Below are positions 32,156 to 35,104 of a stretch of 35,104 bases of DNA, one piece after another. This stretch comes from Polytrichum commune (Eukaryota > Streptophyta > Polytrichopsida > Polytrichales > Polytrichaceae). The stretch is taken from positions 59,386,429 through 59,421,532 of the forward strand of contig OX485804.1 of assembly GCA_950295325.1 (NCBI GenBank), in the 5' to 3' direction. Position 1 is the stretch's first letter, and each line of letters starts with the position of its first letter. The notes beneath the pieces are model-generated. The model was not told where the DNA came from, did not search any database, and worked only from the letters and a program-made list of their open reading frames with translations. Position numbers and translations under genes: made by a program.

Positions 32156-32282
32156 TTAGGGTAAGTTTCCTTGTAGGCTGCTCACGTACCCAATTCTAGA
32201 GGAAATGTAGATGTCACCAGGTGGAATCTACGTTTTCACTAGAATCTAGTGGACGAACGGCCTATATGAAAAGTCATCCTTA
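32156..32282. mobile_element. Tourist-like MITE, copy 2 (short)
   Basis: A 121 bp body (32159-32279) is flanked by TTA on both sides. The left end GGGTAAGTTTCCTTGTAGGC and the reverse complement of the right end GGATGACTTTTCATATAGGC match each other and the ends of the element at 2589-2971. Little more than the two inverted repeats remains, so it is an internally deleted relative. Confidence 0.7.
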
Positions 32283-32289
32283 GGACGTC

Positions 32290-33880
32290 GGCATGTGTAG
32301 ATGTTCCAAAACAGGATGCTTGCAATTTCACATGATTGGGTCTTGCCTAGAAAGAACACTTCATTAGCAAAAAAATTTAAAAATCTTGTACACGTATCAA
32401 TTTTTGAGATAACCTATGTATGAACCTTCTGGCGAGATAATGGTGTTCCATAATACACCGGTTAAACCCTAAAGCCTGTGTCGACGTCAAAATTGGTTAG
32501 TTGAAGGCGATGAAAGTGGTGTTGAGATTATCTCGACATACTGCATGTACACACTTTGATGTTCAAAGTTGGTTTCTATTTTCAATCACTTACAACCCTA
32601 AAACCAATCATTAAGGAGGCTCCGATTTATTTGGGACACCGGTGTCCCGCCATAAGGTTCATACAGTTATCCTCTACACCTCAAGAATACATCACAAATT
32701 TAGAACATCGTTAAAAACGCCTTGAAATTATTATAAAAAAAACAATACATAGTGCCATGCACTATTGTTACAATGTCATATTGGAACAATGATCATTGAA
32801 AATGGTTAGGAACAATTTTGAAAGAATAGATTCTTTTACCTGAAGGGTGGACTATTCATTGGAAACCCAAATGATGTGTGTGGGTGATTGTGATTATGAA
32901 ATAAATTCCCCTATATACGAGAAATTTATAGAGAAAAAGAAGAAGAAGAAGTATGCGTACTAATAGTAGGCTAGAATATGGACTCGTGTATTTATGCTAA
33001 GCTTCTCAATCTAATGTGATAAACACCCTCACTACATGCACAAGATATATAAATCATGAGGGCACGAGCACAGTCAAGTACACAACTCCATAACCTTCCA
33101 TAGGTTTAAGTGAAAGCGATTCAAAACTATATCCTAACTTTGAATTTTGTGAAGGAAAAAATCATAAACATTTGAGAAAACACATTAATCTATAATGCCA
33201 ACCAATTTATGTTGACAACTGCTTTTTTTTCTTCTTTTTTCCAAAAAAGTCTACATATTTTAGAAGACAGTGCAAGTAGGTATATTGAACACTTAATTGA
33301 CTCAAATTTGTTTAAAATATGTTAAAATTACATTAAATTGATGTTTTCCTACAATTTTTGTAATGATGCCCTCAAGTTTATAATGAATTCAAAGAATATG
33401 CCAAAAATAATCCAACCTCAAAAATATTTAAGGTCATGAAATCTATGTCCAAAACCATATTAACCATTACCTTTTGAAAAATACTTCTAATGACAAGTTT
33501 TGATGATCACATTTTCATATTATATATTTAATTTCCTCACAAAACAATAGAGGGGCCACATAGATAAATTTAAATTATACAACACTTTGCTAATAGTGTT
33601 AGGCGTTTGACCAAAAAAATTATGGTTTTAGTGTACCAGATTGTTTTTTCCATATAAGAGAGAATTAGCTCATTCAAGAGAGAATTTAAAAATGAATTGT
33701 AGAATATCTTACAAGCACCATGATGATCAGTATGAACTTGACTAAGAAAACTAGGTGATCACTATTGTAGAAACTATATTTTCAATGCAATGAAATGAAT
33801 TTTGAATTTTGGGAAGCCAAAAGGCTTATGAGACTAAAAGTACATCAAGATGGTGTCAAACTGCCTAATTTCCTAGAGTG
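32290..33880. other. AT-rich intergenic DNA
   Basis: No gene is seen. A perfect 16 bp palindrome GGGACACCGGTGTCCC lies at 32633-32648. A GAA microsatellite lies at about 32936-32951. The remainder is strongly AT-rich with no open frame of note. Confidence 0.45.
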
Positions 33881-33899
33881 GTTTAGTGTGGTAGCCTCC

Positions 33900-34261
33900 G
33901 GCACCACGGGCCTTGGCTTGGTGGTTAGGGCTCATGGCCCCCAATGAGGAGGTTGTGGGTTCTATTCCCCATGCCGGCGTGGTGCTCACCACCTTAGTCC
34001 ACCCAACTATGGTGGGGGGTCCTTGGACCTTGTTGTATGGGTACCTCAAAGCCCTTTGGGGGGATACCATGTCCGGCATCTTCAAGGCACTAGTGGCTAG
34101 CTAGGAACTAGTATAGTGTGTCACTATAGTGCCCATCCTCGAAAGGGGAGAGTAGTATTGCCCCAATGTCCCCTTGTCCGGTGGGCATCGGGTCATTGAC
34201 ATTACGAATGGACACTTTATTCACGCCGGCCCCTTCAAAGGGACCGGAGTTTCTATCTATC
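33900..34261 (+). mobile_element. Full-length tRNA-derived SINE
   Basis: The 362 bp element is flanked by an exact 11 bp target duplication, TGGTAGCCTCC, at 33889-33899 and 34262-34272. The head carries an A box (TGGCTTGGTGG, 33914-33924) and a B box (GGTTCTATTCC, 33958-33968) 33 nt apart, matching the RNA polymerase III promoter of tRNA genes with one mismatch in each box. A non-tRNA body follows, then a tail ending GGGACCGGAGTTTC and TCTATCTATC. The last 107 nt recur at 23825-23931, and the last ~140 nt resemble the LINE 3' tail at 23212-23360. I do not recognise a named SINE family. Confidence 0.85.
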
Positions 34262-34272
34262 TGGTAGCCTCC

Positions 34273-35104
34273 ATGAGATAGAGGTTGATATCAACAAGAA
34301 GGAGTTGTGAAACCCTAATACTAAATACTTAGCAATAGTTAGGATTGAATTATTCCCCATACAACTTACTAATTTAAAGAGTTTCAAGCTAGGTTGAAAC
34401 TAACACACAATTTCTAAAAGTCTTATATTGTTAGTTGATGAGATTGAGTACAAATTTAACTAATTTTTTACCAAGTGCAAAAGCAACAACGGTGGGAAAA
34501 ATGTGTGTAATAATACGTTCTCTTGCCTTTTGTTGTTTACATTTTGGTTCGTTAGTTTGAGCAAGAGGAGATCACCGGGGACCTCACCTCAAATATGCAT
34601 GTATTAGTTTCATGCAAAGGGAGGTTTCATAAATATATCATGCCCGTGACTTGAAATCAAATTGTATACAACTACAATCATAATGATGATTAGCATAGAT
34701 TGAGGCTCTTCCTAACAATTGTTTCCAATTAAAACAATCATCTATACACCATAGAAAAAATGTTACAAATGTTCAAATAGGATTTAGAATTTGAACAAGT
34801 TGCAATATATTTTAATACAACCAATCTAAAAAACATTAACCTCAAGTATGTTGACAATTTCTTTTACATAATATCGTCTCCAAAATTTATTTTTGCAACA
34901 ATCCAATCCCACCTATTGTTTCAGCTTGAAGGAGATTCATTACCATGTATACCTCATTCACTACCATTATCAAAGTTAACCTCATTGTGTTCCTAAAAGC
35001 CAATATGAACGCTGTGCAAGGAATTAGATCGACTGCAAATGAAATGTTCAAACATTGAAGCAATAAGGAACAAGGAACACAATAAAACGTACAAAAGGAC
35101 ATAA
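34273..35104. other. AT-rich intergenic DNA
   Basis: I see no gene or repeat that I can support here. The 71-codon minus-strand frame at the right edge (34887-35102) has no recognisable motif. Confidence 0.4.

Noticed and set aside
32633-32648. Perfect palindrome GGGACACCGGTGTCCC
   Set aside because: A single 16 bp palindrome in 35 kb is not far from chance, and no second copy or paired end was found.
1-35104. CRISPR arrays, bacterial operons, rRNA or stand-alone tRNA genes
   Set aside because: None was seen. The only tRNA-like sequence is the head of the SINE at 33900, which lacks a complete cloverleaf and sits inside a target duplication.

Overview
This window looks like nuclear DNA of a land plant with a large, repeat-laden genome. 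The evidence is a plant-specific family protein, a plant LEA-2 gene, a Ty1/copia element with a plant-type pol, and a long CT/GA-rich 5' leader. I cannot fix the species. A seed-free plant (bryophyte, lycophyte or fern) would fit, but that is a weak inference.

Only one intact protein gene is convincing: a 548-residue intronless reading frame on the plus strand at 13475-15121. It has the ADELFxKGxLLP-type motif and C-terminal basic segment of plant membrane-associated kinase regulator (MAKR)/DUF1645-like proteins, plus four SGPL motifs. It is preceded by a 1.5 kb pyrimidine- and GA-rich leader. On the minus strand, 19098-19697 is an LEA-2/NDR1-HIN1-like membrane protein exon. It has no in-frame ATG and is flanked by two broken partial copies of itself. 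A possible first exon at 21146-21253 (minus) is followed by a fragment faintly like the ubiquitin-like protein ATG12.

The rest is repeats. From left to right:
- 1-8 kb: anonymous AT-rich DNA with several copies of an unnamed dispersed repeat, a Tourist-like MITE (2589-2971), short hairpins and poly-C tracts.
- 8.0-9.0 kb: a CT-rich minisatellite split by a 390 bp inverted-repeat element, followed at 9.2-9.5 kb by a nested cluster of hairpins.
- 9.5-12 kb: nothing recognisable.
- 12-21.3 kb: the gene-bearing part, with a long near-perfect foldback at 17740-18019.
- 22.3-24.7 kb: a nested repeat stack. An inverted pair and a third copy of the dispersed repeat host a 5'-truncated LINE (23212-24521, minus), which itself hosts a truncated SINE (23825-23931, plus, 11 bp target duplication).
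- 25631-29411: a Ty1/copia element with 221 bp LTRs, no gag, and a broken pol.
- 29.5-35 kb: another hairpin, a degenerate minisatellite, a second MITE (32159-32279), a full-length tRNA-derived SINE (33900-34261, 11 bp target duplication) and AT-rich DNA.

The most interesting observation is that the last ~140 nt of the full-length SINE align with the 3' untranslated tail of the LINE. This is the pattern expected when a SINE is mobilised by a partner LINE's reverse transcriptase, so both halves of such a pair may be present in one window. All alignments were made by eye.
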